A stretch of DNA of 63,924 nucleotides. Source: Pararhodobacter sp. GTDB lineage: Bacteria; Pseudomonadota; Alphaproteobacteria; Rhodobacterales; Rhodobacteraceae. The position numbers and the translations under genes are program-made. The DNA lies in contig JAFIEK010000022.1 in assembly GCA_020832545.1 (NCBI GenBank), forward strand, positions 1 to 63,924, read 5' to 3'. Of the stretch, positions 35,894-47,709 are shown piece after piece (the stretch's first letter is position 1; each line of letters opens with the position of its first letter). The notes below the pieces were generated by a model. The model saw nothing but the letters and a program-made list of their open reading frames with translations, ran no database searches and had not been told where the DNA came from.

Positions 35894-37267
35894 ATGTTTC
35901 TTTCTGTCTTTGACATGTTCAAGATCGGCATCGGCCCCTCTTCCAGCCACACGATGGGGCCGATGGTGGCGGCGGGGCGGTTTCTGGACCGGCTGCGCGC
36001 CTCCCCCTTCACAGCGCGGGGGCTGCGCGCCTCGTTGCATGGCTCGCTGGCCTTCACGGGCGTCGGGCACGCAACGGATCGCGCGGTGATCCTTGGGCTG
36101 GCCGGGTTCGCGCCCGACACCTATGACGCCACGCAGGCAGAAGTCGCGCTGAGCGATATCCGCACCCGCCGCACTGTCACGCCGCCGGGGCTGGCCCCGC
36201 TGCGCTTTGATCCGCAGAGCGATCTGATCTTTGACTACGGCCCGCCCCTGCCCGGCCATGCAAACGGGCTGATCCTGATGGCAACCGATACGCAGGGCGA
36301 TGTGATCTTGCAAGAGACCTGGTATTCGATCGGCGGCGGCTTCGTGGTCAGCGAGGCCGAACTGGCCGCCCAAAACAGCGCCAGCGCAAAAGGTGCATAT
36401 CCCTTCCCTTTTGAGTCGGCGGCCAGCATGCTGGCGATGGCACGCGAGAGCGGGCTGAGCATTGCCGCGATGAAGCGCGCGAATGAACTGAAGACCATGC
36501 CGGCCACTGAGCTGGATACCCGGATGGCACGGATCTGGGAGGTGATGAACGCATGTATCGACCGCGGCCTGAGCACCGAAGGCACGCTGCCCGGCGGCCT
36601 TGGCGTGACGCGCCGTGCCCCTGCGATCCATCAGGCGCTGCTGTCTGAACGTGGCCTGAACCAGACCCCGCCGCATGTGATCAACGACTGGATGTCATGC
36701 TACGCCATGGCCGTGAATGAGGAAAACGCCGCCGGGGGCCAAGTGGTCACCGCCCCCACCAACGGCGCGGCCGGGGTGGTGCCTGCGGTGATCCGCTACT
36801 GGCTGGACCATGTGCCGGGCGCCAGTGTGCAGCGAGTGGGCGAGTTCCTGCTGACCGCCGCAGCCATTGGGGGGTTAATCAAGCACAATGCCTCGATCTC
36901 AGGCGCGGAATGCGGCTGTCAGGCTGAAGTGGGTGCGGCGGCGGCGATGGCGGCGGCGGGGCTTTGTGCAGTCATGGGCGGTACGCCAGCGCAGGTAGAA
37001 AACGCCGCCGAGATCGCGCTGGAGCATCATCTGGGCATGACCTGCGACCCGGTGAAGGGGCTGGTGCAGGTGCCGTGTATTGAGCGCAACGGGCTGGGCG
37101 CCATAAAGGCGGTCTCGGCGGCCTCGCTGGCGCTGCGCGGCAACGGCCAGCATTTCATGCCACTCGACAACTGTATCGAGGCCATGCGCCAGACCGGCGC
37201 GGACATGAGCGACAAATACAAGGAAACGGCACTGGGCGGGCTGGCCGTCAATGTGCCCAACTGCTGA
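35894..37267 (+). CDS. sdaA: L-serine ammonia-lyase (iron-sulfur type)
   Basis: A 457-residue [4Fe-4S] L-serine dehydratase that converts serine to pyruvate and ammonia. The N-terminal [12 protein letters not shown] motif and the iron-sulfur cysteines ([35 protein letters not shown]) are present; [17 protein letters not shown] is also typical. Single-chain form with beta and alpha domains fused. The start [12 protein letters not shown] has TAGGAGGA at good spacing; upstream in-frame codons are not coding-like. Pyruvate kinase lies near but in the opposite direction. Confidence 0.96.
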   Translation: MFLSVFDMFKIGIGPSSSHTMGPMVAAGRFLDRLRASPFTARGLRASLHGSLAFTGVGHATDRAVILGLAGFAPDTYDATQAEVALSDIRTRRTVTPPGLAPLRFDPQSDLIFDYGPPLPGHANGLILMATDTQGDVILQETWYSIGGGFVVSEAELAAQNSASAKGAYPFPFESAASMLAMARESGLSIAAMKRANELKTMPATELDTRMARIWEVMNACIDRGLSTEGTLPGGLGVTRRAPAIHQALLSERGLNQTPPHVINDWMSCYAMAVNEENAAGGQVVTAPTNGAAGVVPAVIRYWLDHVPGASVQRVGEFLLTAAAIGGLIKHNASISGAECGCQAEVGAAAAMAAAGLCAVMGGTPAQVENAAEIALEHHLGMTCDPVKGLVQVPCIERNGLGAIKAVSAASLALRGNGQHFMPLDNCIEAMRQTGADMSDKYKETALGGLAVNVPNC

Positions 37268-37309
37268 AGCGCCGCTGACAAAGGCAAAGACGTTGCCCCG
37301 GCCAACGGC

Positions 37310-37717
37310 TCAGTGTGTCACCCCCGCCTCCGGTTCCGCATAGCACACCGCTTGCAGCTTGTTGCCGTCCAGATCGCGGACATAGGCGGCATAATAGGTC
37401 TCGCCGTAATGTGGTCGCGGGCCCGGTGGGCCTTCGCAGCGCCCGCCCTGCGCCAAAGCCGTTTCATGGAAACGGTGCACCGCATCCCGAGTATCGGCAA
37501 CAAAGGCGATATGGGTGCCATTGCCCCAGGTGGCCGGTCGTCCATCTTCGGGCGTGTACAGATACAGCGTCGGCATCCCGCCCTTCTCATAGGCGAGCGG
37601 CTTGCCCGGGGGTTTGGGCAGGCGCGCGAAGCCCAGAACCCCCAGCACCGCGTCATAGAACCGACCCGCGCGCACCGGGTCATTGGTGCCTAGCGTAACA
37701 TGGCTGATGACGGACAT
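37310..37717 (-). CDS. VOC (glyoxalase/bleomycin-resistance) family protein
   Basis: A 135-residue single-module VOC protein (HVTLGTNDPVRAGRFYDAVLGVLGF; THIAFVADTRDAVHRFHETAL; YYAAYVRDLDGNKLQAVC). Metal ligands can be proposed at the N-terminal His and the C-terminal Asp/Glu positions of the betaalphabetabetabeta modules, but the reaction is unknown. The start MSVISHVTLG was chosen for fit to the fold. It lies alone between sdaA (convergent) and the thiamine diphosphokinase gene (same strand, 109 bp upstream). Confidence 0.88.
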   Translation of the reverse strand: MSVISHVTLGTNDPVRAGRFYDAVLGVLGFARLPKPPGKPLAYEKGGMPTLYLYTPEDGRPATWGNGTHIAFVADTRDAVHRFHETALAQGGRCEGPPGPRPHYGETYYAAYVRDLDGNKLQAVCYAEPEAGVTH

Positions 37718-37826
37718 CGCATTCTCCCTTCTGCCCGACCACAGAATAAAACGGGAACATTTTTTCGGCAAGTGCTTTGCCCGCCCACACCGCATCGCCC
37801 GGAAAGCTGTGCTGTATCCGGGCTGC

Positions 37827-38507
37827 CTATGGCCAGACCGGTGCCTGCGTCAGCCCGTCCAGCACCGCCTCCAGCGAAACGGCTGGCACCAGAACCAGTA
37901 TCGCCGGTTCTGTCGGCTTCAGCATCACCGGCCCCTCGGCCACGATATTCGAGGTGCCGATCATACCAACCGGGTCAAAAGCCAGCCCCGCCGTGGGCCA
38001 GACCAGCCCGGCGCTTTCGCACCGCACCGGGGCCATAGGAAACAGCGATAACCGGCTGCCGGGCGGCAACGACAGTTGCAACCGGGGCGGGGCCAGAAAA
38101 CACAGGTCCACCCCAGCATCGATCACCACGCGCGCATGGCGGTTGCGTACCAGTGTGCTCATCGCGGCCAGCGTGTGATCCAGTCGCGCACCGGTGAAGC
38201 CCAGCGCCAGCATCACCGGTGCACGCACCCGCGCCAGCGCCTTGTCAAAATCGGTGTCGTCCTGCTCCGGCACCTGCCACAGCCGGTCCGGTGCGATCGC
38301 CGCGCGCCCCTCGGGGCTTATTGAATCCAGATCACCTATCACCAGTTCAGGCATAAGCCCCAGCGCCAGCGCCTGATCGGCCCCGCTGTCGACCGCCACC
38401 AGCGCGGGCGCAAGCGCCAGCGCCTGCGCCAGCCGCTCCGGCACCATCTCGCCGCCGCCCAAGAGCGTGATCCCTGTCTGTGATGTGAACCGGTCCCTCA
38501 TGCCCAT
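37827..38507 (-). CDS. Thiamine diphosphokinase
   Basis: A 226-residue enzyme that pyrophosphorylates thiamine to thiamine diphosphate. The catalytic region is recognisable: LVAVDSGADQALALGLMPELVIGDLDSIS, then DDTDFDKAL, and LGFTGARLDHTLA, all standard for TPK (DGA/GDxDS/TD-x-K/GGRxDH types). The C-terminal nucleotide-binding sheet is present. Start at 38507 or two codons later. The upstream neighbour is the divergent repeat-protein gene. No TPP riboswitch was identified. Confidence 0.88.
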   Translation of the reverse strand: MGMRDRFTSQTGITLLGGGEMVPERLAQALALAPALVAVDSGADQALALGLMPELVIGDLDSISPEGRAAIAPDRLWQVPEQDDTDFDKALARVRAPVMLALGFTGARLDHTLAAMSTLVRNRHARVVIDAGVDLCFLAPPRLQLSLPPGSRLSLFPMAPVRCESAGLVWPTAGLAFDPVGMIGTSNIVAEGPVMLKPTEPAILVLVPAVSLEAVLDGLTQAPVWP

Positions 38508-38640
38508 GTCTTGTCAATTAAGGCGCGCACAGGCAAGCTTGGCCACATTGCGAGCACCAAATTACCCCCAAGATTTCATTCAAACGCGCGGCTAACAGGT
38601 AAATTGACCATTCAGTGTGACGAAAAAGGGCGAAAGCGTT

Positions 38641-40902
38641 ATGGTCGGTCCCAGCAAGATCCTCACGGTGTCATACGGCACGTTTTCCTGCACCCTCGAA
38701 GGGTTTGACGAGCCATTCTCCACCATGAAGGCGATTGCGGAATATTTCCGCGATCTGGCTGCCGAGGACCGGTATTTCGGTGCCGAGCCGCCCACCCCTG
38801 ATGCCGAGATGCTGCACCGCATTGCCGAGCGCGAGATCAAGCGCCGGGTGGACGCCCGAATCGAGGACAATGGCGTAACCCTGCGACCACGGATTGAAGG
38901 GCCCGCCGAGTCCTGGGAGACCGAGGGGCAACCGACCACGTCTGCGGTTACTTCCGCGCAGCCCTATGAAACCCCGGCGACCGAGCCTGATTCGGCGTTT
39001 GTTGCGCCCGCGGTTCAGCCCGCTGCGCCGCCCGCCCATACCGTGGCCTCACCCGATATCGCGTCAATCGCCGGGATTTCCGACAAACTGCAACGGATAC
39101 GCGCCGCTGTTGCACAGGCCCGCGCCTTTGAGAGCAGCGAGGATGAGTCTGCCCCTCCTGTTCCCGCACCGTCCCGTGCCGAGGCTGAGCGTGCAGAGGC
39201 TGAGCGCCTCGCCGCCGAGGAAGCCGAACGAGCTGAGGCCGAACGTCTCGCCGCAGAGGAGGCCGAGCGCGCTGAGGCCGAACGCCTCGCCGCAGAGGAG
39301 GCCGAGCACGCTGAGGCCGAACGCCTCGCAGCAGAGGAAGCCGAACGCGCTGAGGCTGAGCGCCTTGCCGCAGAGGAAGCCGAACGCGCTGAGGCCGAGC
39401 GCCTCGCAGCAGAGGAGGCCGAGCGCGCTGAGGCCGAGCGTCTCGCCGCAGAGGAGGCCGAGCACGCTGAGGCCGAACGCCTCGCCGCAGAGGAGGCCGA
39501 GCGCGCTGAGGCCGAGCGTCTCGCCGCAGAGGAGGCCGAACGCACTGAGGCCGAGCGCCTTGCCGCAGAGGAGGCCGAACGCACTGAGGCTGAGCGCCTT
39601 GCCGCAGAGGAGGCCGAGCGCACTGAGGCCGAGCGCCTTGCCGCAGAGGAGGCCGAACGCACTGAGGCTGAGCGCCTTGCCGCAGAGGAGGCCGAGCGCC
39701 TCGCCGCAGAGGAAGCCGAACGCGCTGAGGCCGAGCGCCTTGCCGCAGAGGAGGCCGCGAAAGCGCCCGAGCCGGATGCGCGACCGCGCCGCCGGGTTGT
39801 TGTGGTGCACAACGATACGCCCCCGGCGCGCCAGGACGACACGCTCGCCAGCGAGGCGGCGGAGCAGCCAGCAGAGCCCAGCGAGCAGGTTACAGCCGCG
39901 ACAGCACTGGCACCGGAAATCACCCCTGAAGAGATCACACCCGAACTGGCCATCACCCCCCAGACCGACGCCGAGGCCGAAGCTGAAAGCGATGGAGAAG
40001 ACGAGTCACTGGAAGTGCGCGTCGCCCGGGCGCTTGGCCAGACCGGCCTGCCCGCCGAGGCCGAGGCAGAACTGCTGCGCGAACTGGTCGCCGTTGAACG
40101 CGAAGCCGAAGATATGCGCGCCGGGGACACCCGCCGCCGCGAGCTTCTGGAACAGACCGAAACCGAGGAGGCGGTGGATCGGCTGATCAGCCAGGCCGAT
40201 TCGCAACTGCAACAACCCGAGGCACAACGCCGCCAGTCAACGATCTCGCATCTCAAGGCCGCCGTAGCCGCCACCCGCGCCGATGCCGCCGAGGGCAATC
40301 AGCGCGATGATCAGGCAGAGGCGAAGGACCTGGCGCGCTACCGCGATGACCTTGCGCGCACAGTGCGCCCCAGCGCCGACGACACCGACACCATGCTGCG
40401 CCGCCCTCAGCGCCCCAGCGCCGCTGCCCGCACCGAGCGCCCGCGCACCGAGCAGCCGCCGCTGGTGCTGGTCTCTGAGCAGCGCATCGACCGCCCGGCA
40501 GCGACTGAAACAGTCCGCCCGCGCCGGGTCAGCGCCGGGTCGCTGGCAATGGAAGAACTGTTTGACGAAGACGACGCACCGCAAACAGCACAAAGCACCC
40601 CCGGCCGGGCCTATATCGATTTCATCGCGCCCCACAACCTGTCCACGCTGACCGAGATGATCGAGGCCGCCGCCGCCTACGTCACCCATGTCGAAGGCTG
40701 CCCCGAGTTCACTCGCCCGCAGGTGATGCGCCATGTCGTGGCGACCGGCATGCAGATGACCAGCAACCGCGAAAATCTGCTGCGCGCCTTTGGGCTGTTG
40801 CTGCGGCAAGGGCTGATCCGGCGCTCGCGCCGGGGTCAGTTCGAACTGATGCAGGAGTCTGATTTCGCGGGGCTGGCGCGCCGTTTCGCCCAGCGCGGCT
40901 GA
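38641..40902 (+). CDS. Large Ala/Glu repeat protein with conserved ends
   Basis: A 753-residue cytoplasmic protein of unknown function. Three parts: a conserved N-terminal region ([43 protein letters not shown], residues 1-75); a highly charged middle with 15 copies of a 13-residue repeat [13 protein letters not shown] (residues about 185-372), predicted to form a long helix or coiled coil, flanked by Pro/Ala/Glu-rich disorder; and a conserved C-terminal domain ([43 protein letters not shown]) that looks like a winged helix. The start MVGPSKIL was used; a GTG at 38617 is an alternative. A strong terminator follows. Confidence 0.8.
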   Translation: MVGPSKILTVSYGTFSCTLEGFDEPFSTMKAIAEYFRDLAAEDRYFGAEPPTPDAEMLHRIAEREIKRRVDARIEDNGVTLRPRIEGPAESWETEGQPTTSAVTSAQPYETPATEPDSAFVAPAVQPAAPPAHTVASPDIASIAGISDKLQRIRAAVAQARAFESSEDESAPPVPAPSRAEAERAEAERLAAEEAERAEAERLAAEEAERAEAERLAAEEAEHAEAERLAAEEAERAEAERLAAEEAERAEAERLAAEEAERAEAERLAAEEAEHAEAERLAAEEAERAEAERLAAEEAERTEAERLAAEEAERTEAERLAAEEAERTEAERLAAEEAERTEAERLAAEEAERLAAEEAERAEAERLAAEEAAKAPEPDARPRRRVVVVHNDTPPARQDDTLASEAAEQPAEPSEQVTAATALAPEITPEEITPELAITPQTDAEAEAESDGEDESLEVRVARALGQTGLPAEAEAELLRELVAVEREAEDMRAGDTRRRELLEQTETEEAVDRLISQADSQLQQPEAQRRQSTISHLKAAVAATRADAAEGNQRDDQAEAKDLARYRDDLARTVRPSADDTDTMLRRPQRPSAAARTERPRTEQPPLVLVSEQRIDRPAATETVRPRRVSAGSLAMEELFDEDDAPQTAQSTPGRAYIDFIAPHNLSTLTEMIEAAAAYVTHVEGCPEFTRPQVMRHVVATGMQMTSNRENLLRAFGLLLRQGLIRRSRRGQFELMQESDFAGLARRFAQRG
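39193..39756 (+). repeat. 39-bp minisatellite inside the repeat-protein gene
   Basis: Fifteen in-frame tandem units of 39 bp encode [13 protein letters not shown], one shortened to 8 codons. Units differ mainly at synonymous sites and at the last residue (R or H) and first residue (A or T); units 10-13 share the Thr variant, pointing to local duplication. It keeps a long open frame on the opposite strand, which is an artefact. Confidence 0.95.
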
Positions 40903-40924
40903 AGCCCGGCGCACCAACACACTA

Positions 40925-40952
40925 GCCCGGCAGCGATCACTCGCTGTCGGGC
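40925..40952. terminator. Strong hairpin terminator after the repeat-protein gene
   Basis: GCCCGGCAGCGA pairs with TCGCTGTCGGGC (one mismatch position) across TCAC, followed by TTCCTT on the plus strand. It lies 22 bp after the repeat-protein stop and overlaps the last codons of the convergent DUF2842 gene. Confidence 0.75.
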
Positions 40953-41173
40953 TTCCTTGTGGCATCCGGGTCTGCCTGCCCGACGCCCTTGAAGAGCGCC
41001 TTGAGCGGAAAGGCCCAGATCACCCCCAGCGCAACATAGATCAGCAACTCCAGCCAGAAGGGCGGGCGGTCAAAAAGCGCCAGAACGCTGATCGCCACTA
41101 CGATATAGGCCGGCAGTGCCACGATCAGCACCAGAACCGACAGCCGCCTCCGGGCTTTCCACGACAACGCCAT
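40937..41173 (-). CDS. DUF2842 family small membrane protein
   Basis: A 78-residue protein with two transmembrane helices (LSVLVLIVALPAYIVVAISVL and FWLELLIYVALGVIWAFPL) and a polar C-terminal tail (GQADPDATRKPDSE). Matches by recall the alphaproteobacterial DUF2842 family, whose function is unknown. Its ATG overlaps the purA stop (TGATG), so it is translationally coupled to purA. Its 3' end lies within the terminator hairpin of the convergent gene. Confidence 0.85.
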   Translation of the reverse strand: MALSWKARRRLSVLVLIVALPAYIVVAISVLALFDRPPFWLELLIYVALGVIWAFPLKALFKGVGQADPDATRKPDSE

Positions 41174-42465
41174 CAGTCTGAAAACGGGTCAGTGACGAGG
41201 ATCGTATCGTCACGTTCGGGCGAGGTGGACAACAGCGCGACCGGGCACTGGATCAACTCCTCGATGCGGCGCACATACTTGATCGCCGCGCCCGGCAGTT
41301 CAGCCCATGAGCGCGCGCCTTCCGTGCTTTCCTGCCAGCCGGGCATTTCCTCATAGACCGGCGTTGCGCGCGCCTGAAGATCGGCGGCGGTGGGCAGGTA
41401 ATCCAGCAACTCGCCGTCCAGCTCATACCCGGTGCAGATCTTCAGCGTCTCGAACCCGTCGAGCACATCAAGCTTGGTCAGCGCAATCCCGGTCACGCCG
41501 GATGTCGCACAGGTCTGACGCACCAGCACGGCATCAAACCAGCCGCAGCGGCGCTTGCGCCCGGTGACAGTGCCGAACTCGCGGCCCCGCTCGCCCAGCC
41601 GCTGACCTGTGTCATCGTGCAATTCGGTAGGGAACGGCCCCTCGCCTACGCGGGTGGTATAGGCCTTGACGATTCCCAGCACGAAATCGATCGCCGTAGG
41701 GCCGAGGCCGGTGCCGGTGGCGGCCATGCCCGCCAGCGTATTGGAACTGGTGACATAGGGATAGGTGCCAAAATCGACATCCAGCAGGCTGCCCTGCGCG
41801 CCCTCAAAGAGGATGCGCTTGCCTGCGCGGCGGGCCTCGTTCAGAACTTTCCAGACCGGCGCTGCATAGGGCAGGATCTTTGGTGCCACCTCCAGCAGTT
41901 GCGCCTTGAGCGCCTGCGCATCCACCGGTTCAAGCCCCAAGCCTGCGCGGAGCGCGTTGTGGTGGGTCAGCAGGCGACCGATGCGCAGATCCAGCGTCGC
42001 CTCGTCGGCCAGATCGGCCACGCGGATCGCGCGGCGGCCCACCTTGTCTTCATAGGCCGGGCCGATGCCACGGCCGGTTGTTCCGATCGGGGCCACCGTA
42101 TTCTGGTTTTCGCGCGCCCGGTCCAGTTCGCCATGCACCGGCAAGATCAGCGAGGTGTTCTCGGCGATCAGCAGCACATCGGGATTGATCTCAACGCCCT
42201 GCCCCGTCAGCTTCTCGATCTCAGCCAGAAGCGCCCAAGGGTCCAGCACCACACCGTTGCCGATGATCGACAGCTTGCCGCCCCGCACGATCCCCGAGGG
42301 CAGCAGGCTGAGCTTGTAAACCGTGCCGTCAATGACCAGCGTATGGCCCGCATTGTGACCGCCCTGAAAGCGCGCGATCACATCAGCGCGCTCAGAGAGC
42401 CAGTCAACAATCTTGCCCTTGCCCTCATCGCCCCACTGGGCACCCACGACAACCACATTGGCCAT
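41173..42465 (-). CDS. purA: Adenylosuccinate synthetase
   Basis: A 430-residue enzyme for the first committed step from IMP to AMP (IMP + Asp + GTP). Signature [16 protein letters not shown] at the N-terminus, [28 protein letters not shown] (active-site Lys region), and the C-terminal [31 protein letters not shown] plus RRCGWFDAV. Full length. Upstream, 197 bp away, is the divergent secG; downstream is the overlapping DUF2842 gene. Confidence 0.97.
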   Translation of the reverse strand: MANVVVVGAQWGDEGKGKIVDWLSERADVIARFQGGHNAGHTLVIDGTVYKLSLLPSGIVRGGKLSIIGNGVVLDPWALLAEIEKLTGQGVEINPDVLLIAENTSLILPVHGELDRARENQNTVAPIGTTGRGIGPAYEDKVGRRAIRVADLADEATLDLRIGRLLTHHNALRAGLGLEPVDAQALKAQLLEVAPKILPYAAPVWKVLNEARRAGKRILFEGAQGSLLDVDFGTYPYVTSSNTLAGMAATGTGLGPTAIDFVLGIVKAYTTRVGEGPFPTELHDDTGQRLGERGREFGTVTGRKRRCGWFDAVLVRQTCATSGVTGIALTKLDVLDGFETLKICTGYELDGELLDYLPTAADLQARATPVYEEMPGWQESTEGARSWAELPGAAIKYVRRIEELIQCPVALLSTSPERDDTILVTDPFSD

Positions 42466-42662
42466 ATATCAGGTCCTTCGCATCGGTTGGAAACCGAGGC
42501 TCGTATATCGGCCCGCAGCGCGCGGGGAAACCGGAAAATGGGCAGGCGACCGGCAATCGACACAGACTGCCCGAAAAGCGACACCTGACTTGGCGGCCCT
42601 TTGGACTTGCACGGCCAGCGGCCTGCGCATAGATAGGCACGAAATCGATCAAGGGCCTTTTC

Positions 42663-43013
42663 ATGCAGAACGTCGTGCTCATCATCCACCTTCTTCTGGC
42701 GCTCTCGCTTATCGGCGTGGTGTTGCTGCAACGCTCCGAGGGTGGCGGTCTGGGCATTGGCGGGGGCGGCATGGGGCCGCAAGCCGGTCGCCCGCCCCTG
42801 ACCGGGCTGGCCAAGCTGACATGGGGCTTCGCCATTGCGTTCATCTGCACGTCGCTGACGCTGACGGTCATCGCCGCCCAGCAAAGCGCTGAGACCTCGG
42901 TTCTGGACCGGATCGGCGTGGAACGCGAACCGACCGCAGCACCGACGCTGCCGGATGTGCAACTGCCTCCCACCGGTGGCGACCAGCCTTTGCTGCCGCC
43001 GCGTCAGGACTGA
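42663..43013 (+). CDS. secG: Preprotein translocase subunit SecG
   Basis: A 116-residue SecYEG component with two membrane helices: [20 protein letters not shown] and [20 protein letters not shown]. The [16 protein letters not shown] cytoplasmic loop is characteristic. The C-terminal tail is Pro-rich and polar. The gene is followed 142 bp later by pyrG on the same strand, a common secG-pyrG arrangement. Confidence 0.94.
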   Translation: MQNVVLIIHLLLALSLIGVVLLQRSEGGGLGIGGGGMGPQAGRPPLTGLAKLTWGFAIAFICTSLTLTVIAAQQSAETSVLDRIGVEREPTAAPTLPDVQLPPTGGDQPLLPPRQD

Positions 43014-43155
43014 GGCATCACCAATATCTGGGCCTTCTGGCCTAAAAGAGACAGCATGTAGCGCCCCGTATTGCGGTTCGCCCGGGATTGGATTATACAT
43101 CGTCTCCCGTGATCCGCGCCTTTTTGCGTGGCGTTCAACACGGGGGTTTGCCTGC

Positions 43156-44799
<1,644 letters not shown>

Positions 44800-44800
44800 G

Positions 44801-44822
44801 GGCCTGCACGGGATAGCAGGCC
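44801..44822 (+). terminator. Hairpin after pyrG
   Basis: GGCCTGC (44801-44807) and GCAGGCC (44816-44822) form a perfect 7-bp stem with an 8-nt loop starting 1 bp after the pyrG stop. No T-run follows, so termination is probable but not certain. The rest of the 217-bp gap up to 45016 is AT-richer and probably holds the promoter of the signalling operon. Confidence 0.5.
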
Positions 44823-45016
44823 GCGGAGGTTTCGGGCTGGCCCGTATTTCGTCGCGACAGCCGCGCATGTTGCGTTTGCAGCGGGTGTTTCACACGTTAA
44901 AAATTGTGTATTGCTTGCCCTTGAGTTCGTCAGTACATTTTTTCAGTTGCGTTGTGAGATAACTGTTTATTCCATAGAAATCAGGCGCCTAACGCCATAT
45001 CTCAGACGAGATTCGC

Positions 45017-45544
45017 ATGACAGTCAGTGAACAAGTTCGTGAGGCCCCTGTCGATCTGGAACGGGATCTCTTCCTGCGTGTCTTGCTGCGGGAGTTGTCA
45101 GGAACCCTTGAGGACGTGGTTGGTATTGCCGAGGCGTCAGGATATATCAGCGTCGTTGGCGGGGCGATGGGCGACCGGATCAACAAGGAATATCAGCGCG
45201 CTCTGTCCGTGGACCGTCTGACACGCGATCAGGTTCGCGATGTGCTTGTTGATCTTAAGCGACGCATTCAGGGCGATTTCTATATCATCGAAGAACACGA
45301 GGACCGGATTGTTCTGGGCAATCGCGCCTGCCCGTTTGGCGACCTCGTCGAAGGCAGGCCCTCGCTGTGCATGATGACCTCCAATGTTTTCGGCGCGATC
45401 ACGGCGCAGAACCTTGGGTATGCACGGGTGGATATTGAGGAGGCGATTGCGCTTGGTCACGCGGGTTGCCGGATCGTGGTGAACCTGACGCCAAGTTCCG
45501 CGACCGACGCAAATGGCCGGGAATATTTCAGGATCGAGGAATGA
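45017..45544 (+). CDS. Methanogen output domain 1 (MetOD1) protein, first gene of a signalling operon
   Basis: A 175-residue cytoplasmic protein matching by recall the MetOD1 family. The N-terminal half is helical ([42 protein letters not shown]); the C-terminal half has strands with three cysteines ([26 protein letters not shown]). The cysteines could hold a metal or cluster, but this is not established. Its stop overlaps the histidine-kinase start (ATGA), and the kinase in turn overlaps the response regulator, so the protein is probably a sensor or modulator supplied in trans to that pair. Confidence 0.75.
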   Translation: MTVSEQVREAPVDLERDLFLRVLLRELSGTLEDVVGIAEASGYISVVGGAMGDRINKEYQRALSVDRLTRDQVRDVLVDLKRRIQGDFYIIEEHEDRIVLGNRACPFGDLVEGRPSLCMMTSNVFGAITAQNLGYARVDIEEAIALGHAGCRIVVNLTPSSATDANGREYFRIEE

Positions 45545-46584
45545 TCGGAACCGAGCCAGGAGTTGACACCTCGCACGGGTTTGACTTCCTCTCTGACCCG
45601 GTTCTTGTGGTAACTCTGGAAGGCCACATCCTTGAGGTCAATACCGCTGCCAAAGCGACCTTCGGTCCACGGCTGAGTGGCGGCACGCTGGCAGACATTG
45701 TTCTGGGCGACCCCATGGCTTTGGCGCAGTTCCTGCGCCGCGCCAGCGGTTCGACATCGCCCCGCCCCGGGAAATTCGCCTTTAACGGCAAAGACGGTAG
45801 ACAACAGTTGCGGATAGAGGCGGCAAGATCCCGGCAGATCGCTGCCAGGCCGCAGGTCATCCTGCGCCTGTTGTCGCAAACGTCTGATCGTTTCGCGATG
45901 CTGGACCGGCGAGTGAAGGATCTTGATGCGCAACTTCATCAGAGGCTTCAGAAGAATGCAGAGCTTCACGAAGCGCTGCGCCAAAACCAGACCCTGCTGC
46001 GCGAGTTGCAGCACCGGGTCAAGAACAACATCCAGATGATGATGTCGCTGATCAAAATTTCGGCCAGAGGGCATGAGTCCCCAAACGTGGCAGCCGTTAT
46101 TCACACCCTGTCCGGTCGCCTTCGTGCCATGGCGGCGGCGCAGGAGGCGCTGTATCAGGCCGACAAGCTGGAGACAGTCTCATCACAGTGCTTTCTGGAG
46201 GATGTGGTCAGATCGGCGGCACGCGCGTGCGGCGCAATGAACGCCGTTTCCCTGACGCTCGACGATGCGGAACTTAGCAGCTACGAGGCCCACAACCTCG
46301 CATTGATCGCAAATGAGTTGTTGACCAACGCAGCGAAGCACGGTCTGCGGAACGGACAGGGCCGCATCAGTGTTACATTCGCGGACAATGGCGACCACTA
46401 CAGCTTCGGTGTTGCCGACGACGGCCCGGGCATACCGCCCGACGCCGCGTCGCGCTCGTCAGGTCTGGCGCTGGTGCGCGGGCTTTGTCGGCAGATCGGC
46501 GGCCGGCTGGAGATTGACAGCAACAATGGCACAAGGTGCACGGTTGAGTTTCGCGCTGACCGGCAGAAAAAGATGGACGCATGA
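45541..46584 (+). CDS. Sensor histidine kinase (HisKA_2 type) with PAS domain
   Basis: A 347-residue soluble kinase without transmembrane segments. An N-terminal PAS-like domain ([23 protein letters not shown]; residues about 15-120) is followed by a coiled coil, the HisKA_2 phosphoacceptor region [18 protein letters not shown] with the His, and an HATPase with the N box ([11 protein letters not shown]), G1 (DDGPGIPP) and G2 ([10 protein letters not shown]). The start overlaps the MetOD1 stop and its own stop overlaps the response-regulator start. The cognate partner is therefore the next gene. Confidence 0.9.
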   Translation: MIGTEPGVDTSHGFDFLSDPVLVVTLEGHILEVNTAAKATFGPRLSGGTLADIVLGDPMALAQFLRRASGSTSPRPGKFAFNGKDGRQQLRIEAARSRQIAARPQVILRLLSQTSDRFAMLDRRVKDLDAQLHQRLQKNAELHEALRQNQTLLRELQHRVKNNIQMMMSLIKISARGHESPNVAAVIHTLSGRLRAMAAAQEALYQADKLETVSSQCFLEDVVRSAARACGAMNAVSLTLDDAELSSYEAHNLALIANELLTNAAKHGLRNGQGRISVTFADNGDHYSFGVADDGPGIPPDAASRSSGLALVRGLCRQIGGRLEIDSNNGTRCTVEFRADRQKKMDA

Positions 46585-47147
46585 GGCAGTCTTTCAAACC
46601 GCTTCGCATGCCTGTGAGCAAGAGCCAGGGCGCCGCGAACCTGCTGTGCAGGCCGCTCCCCTGTCGCCCTTGTCAAAGCAGCAGTTCGGACCCAGAAAAC
46701 GAGGGGCCGGTGCCACCGCGCTCTGCCGGGGCGACGACTGAACCGGCTGACCGCATTTCTCACCGCTCGCCGCGTGACACGCTCCGGGTGGTAATCGTGG
46801 AGGATGAGGCCATCATCTCGATGGAGTTGGAAATGCTGCTTGAGGACCTGAACGCAGACGTGGTCGGCACCGCCATGACCGCTGCAGAAGCCGAAGCGCT
46901 GGTGGCGGCGCACAGGCCCGATTGCATCACGATGGACATCAATATCAGGGGTGACCGGGACGGCGTAGATGCTGCGCGCGACATTTTCAGAAAATACGGT
47001 GTCCGACCCATTTTCGTGACAGCTTACGGCGATGCCGAAACGCGCAAACGGGCCATGCCCGCGCATCCGATCGGCTGGATCAGAAAACCGATCGAGAAAG
47101 AAGAACTTGACGAGATGCTGCGCCGGGTGAAGCGGCGTGGCCGCTGA
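46581..47147 (+). CDS. Response regulator with single receiver domain
   Basis: A 188-residue protein. Residues about 70-188 form a CheY-like receiver: acidic pair VVIVEDEA, phosphoacceptor Asp in CITMDINIRGD, Thr in FVTAYGD and Lys in WIRKPIEKEEL. There is no output domain. The first 65 residues are basic, Pro/Ser-rich and probably disordered; they may be real or the true start may be later, though no good ATG is near. The ATG overlaps the kinase stop. Output probably by protein-protein contact, as in other HisKA_2/HWE systems. Confidence 0.85.
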   Translation: MRQSFKPLRMPVSKSQGAANLLCRPLPCRPCQSSSSDPENEGPVPPRSAGATTEPADRISHRSPRDTLRVVIVEDEAIISMELEMLLEDLNADVVGTAMTAAEAEALVAAHRPDCITMDINIRGDRDGVDAARDIFRKYGVRPIFVTAYGDAETRKRAMPAHPIGWIRKPIEKEELDEMLRRVKRRGR

Positions 47148-47207
47148 TCACCCCGCAGCCGATGCGTCTGCATGGGTGCAGCGGCGACGATGGAGGGCTT
47201 CGGCGAA

Positions 47208-47681
47208 ATGAAACTTGCCCATATCAATTTGGTTGCCCGCGATGCAAATACACTTGCGGCATTTTACGTTGATGTCTTCAAATGCGAGCATCTGCGCCAG
47301 CCCAGGCGGCTGTCGGGCGAGAACGTGTCGCGCGGTAACGGTCTTCCGAATTCCGAAATATACTCGATCTGGCTGAAGTTTCCCGGCAGCGCTGCTCCGT
47401 TTCTGGAGGTGCATGAGCACAAAGTCACCACTGCCAGGAAACTGCCAAAGGTGAATGAACCCGGGTTTGGTCATCTTTCCTTTCAGACGGACGATATCAG
47501 CGCGGCTCTGTCGGCGGTCATCGAAGCGGGCGGGACGCAGCTTGGCGAAATCACTGATCTGGGGTCAGCGGGAAAGCCGTTCCTTGTTGTCTATGCGCGC
47601 GATCCAGAGGGCAACATTCTTGAGCTTGAACAACCCTTCCCGCAACCTTCCGCCCGCCCCGCATCAGTGACATCGCTCTGA
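47208..47681 (+). CDS. VOC (glyoxalase) family protein
   Basis: A 157-residue VOC protein: INLVARDANTLAAFYVDVFKC (first module), SIWLKFPGSAAPFLEVHEH, HLSFQTDDISAALSAVIEAGG and VVYARDPEGNILELEQPF (second module). A GGAGGG lies upstream of the chosen ATG. Substrate unknown; dioxygenase, glyoxalase and fosfomycin-type enzymes all share this fold. It follows the response-regulator gene by 60 bp on the same strand but is not overlapped, so operon membership is uncertain. Confidence 0.87.
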   Translation: MKLAHINLVARDANTLAAFYVDVFKCEHLRQPRRLSGENVSRGNGLPNSEIYSIWLKFPGSAAPFLEVHEHKVTTARKLPKVNEPGFGHLSFQTDDISAALSAVIEAGGTQLGEITDLGSAGKPFLVVYARDPEGNILELEQPFPQPSARPASVTSL

Positions 47682-47709
47682 CGCGCGGAACGGGCAAAAA
47701 TCAACCACG

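Noticed and set aside
39193-39756. Regular ~39-bp repeats as a possible CRISPR array
   Set aside because: Units are contiguous with no spacers and encode an in-frame peptide repeat.
39015-40298. Long open frame (427 codons) and a second one opposite the repeat-protein gene
   Set aside because: It is the antisense of the 39-bp minisatellite; the translation is a low-complexity Ser/Ala/Arg repeat and has no ribosome-binding site or homology.
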